Source: CAHJXF01 sp038254545
GTDB lineage: Bacteria; Pseudomonadota; Gammaproteobacteria; Burkholderiales; Burkholderiaceae_D
Assembly: GCA_038254545.1 (NCBI GenBank)
Contig: JBBSGB010000001.1
Coordinates: 62,001-126,000 of the forward strand
Direction of reading: 5' to 3'
Length of the DNA stretch: 64,000 nt
Shown here: in pieces, positions 63,703 to 64,000 of the stretch
How positions within the stretch are numbered: position 1 is the first letter of the stretch
Layout: every line of letters begins with the position of its first letter
Position numbers and translations under genes: made by a program
The notes under the pieces: model-generated
Told to the model about the DNA's origin: nothing
The model's input: the letters and a program-made list of their open reading frames with translations, nothing else
Databases searched by the model: none

Positions 63703-64000
63703 ATGCAACTCGTCATCGCCGCCGTGGGCGCGCGCATGCCCACATGGGTCGATGTCGCATTCGACGACTATGCGGCGCGCATGCCCGTCGACCTCAGGCT
63801 CGCGTTGCGCGAGATCCGACCCGAGTCCCGGATCAAAGGCAAGACGACGACGTCATTGATGGCCGCCGAAGCCGATCGCCTGCGCGCAGCGCTTCCCAAA
63901 CATGGCCCCCGCATCGCGCTCGACGAACGCGGCCGCGATCTCACATCGATGGATCTCGCCGCAATGATCGAGCAATGGCGTGCCGATGGTGACGACGTGG
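63703..64000 (+). CDS. rlmH: 23S rRNA pseudouridine-1915 N3-methyltransferase RlmH, 5' part
   Basis: SPOUT methyltransferase acting on position 1915 of 23S rRNA in assembled 70S ribosomes. The first 99 codons are present, starting MQLVIAAVGARMPTWVD and continuing to IALDERGRDLTS. The C-terminal SAM knot lies beyond the window. The nadD-rsfS-rlmH order is conserved. Confidence 0.95.
   Translation, partial: MQLVIAAVGARMPTWVDVAFDDYAARMPVDLRLALREIRPESRIKGKTTTSLMAAEADRLRAALPKHGPRIALDERGRDLTSMDLAAMIEQWRADGDDV

Overview
The window is a dense, GC-rich chromosomal segment without any transposase, integrase, phage gene, CRISPR array or rRNA. Gene content and order (tig-clpP-clpX-lon on one side; yebC, purD-hemF-nadD-rsfS-rlmH on the other; tsaB-rimI-uracil-DNA glycosylase; lplT/alr/radA; ompR-envZ; fur/bamE) point to a betaproteobacterium, probably at or near Burkholderiales. 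This is inferred from families and synteny, not from a search.

Layout. 1-4.1 kb: ATP-dependent proteolysis and folding block (lon fragment, clpX, clpP, tig) on the minus strand, with a 14-bp tandem repeat between tig and clpP. 4.2-9.6 kb: tRNA-Leu(UAG), then the hopanoid squalene pathway hpnC-hpnD...hpnE, split by an oppositely oriented cobalt-type nitrile hydratase operon. 9.6-15.8 kb: radA, alr, lplT, family-4 uracil-DNA glycosylase, rimI, tsaB. 16.1-18.4 kb: an unannotated 40-residue peptide gene divergent from a TPR-HD-GYP c-di-GMP phosphodiesterase. 19-26 kb: ompR-envZ, ispF, fur, bamE, dapB, an ABC ATPase divergent from tesA, and a glutathione transferase. 26-29 kb: a FimV-like protein.

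29-42 kb is acyl-CoA metabolism. It holds three acyl-CoA dehydrogenases, a PaaH-type dehydrogenase, an enoyl-CoA hydratase, two MaoC hydratases, a thioesterase, a LvaA/ACAD11-type kinase beside a histidine phosphatase, a MarR regulator and a palindromic operator array. Within it lies a PEP-CTERM protein with a sigma-54 promoter that matches the consensus very well. 42-45.8 kb is an ECF sigma/anti-sigma locus with a DUF1223 protein, cytochrome b561, a molybdopterin oxidoreductase and a methionine-rich MXKDX protein. It resembles the SigF/MrpX/YedY1 hypochlorite response, but the oxidoreductase has an in-frame amber codon.

45.8-59.4 kb carries a DUF4136 lipoprotein, pepN, a PPi-dependent phosphofructokinase, an MFS transporter, a quinone oxidoreductase, dadA, a FecR-like secreted protein and a HerA-like ATPase. 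The right end is housekeeping: yebC, purD, hemF, nadD, rsfS and the 5' part of rlmH.

The two best candidates for something undescribed are the peptide/TPR-HD-GYP pair at 16.1-18.4 kb and the methionine-rich ECF locus at 42-45.8 kb.
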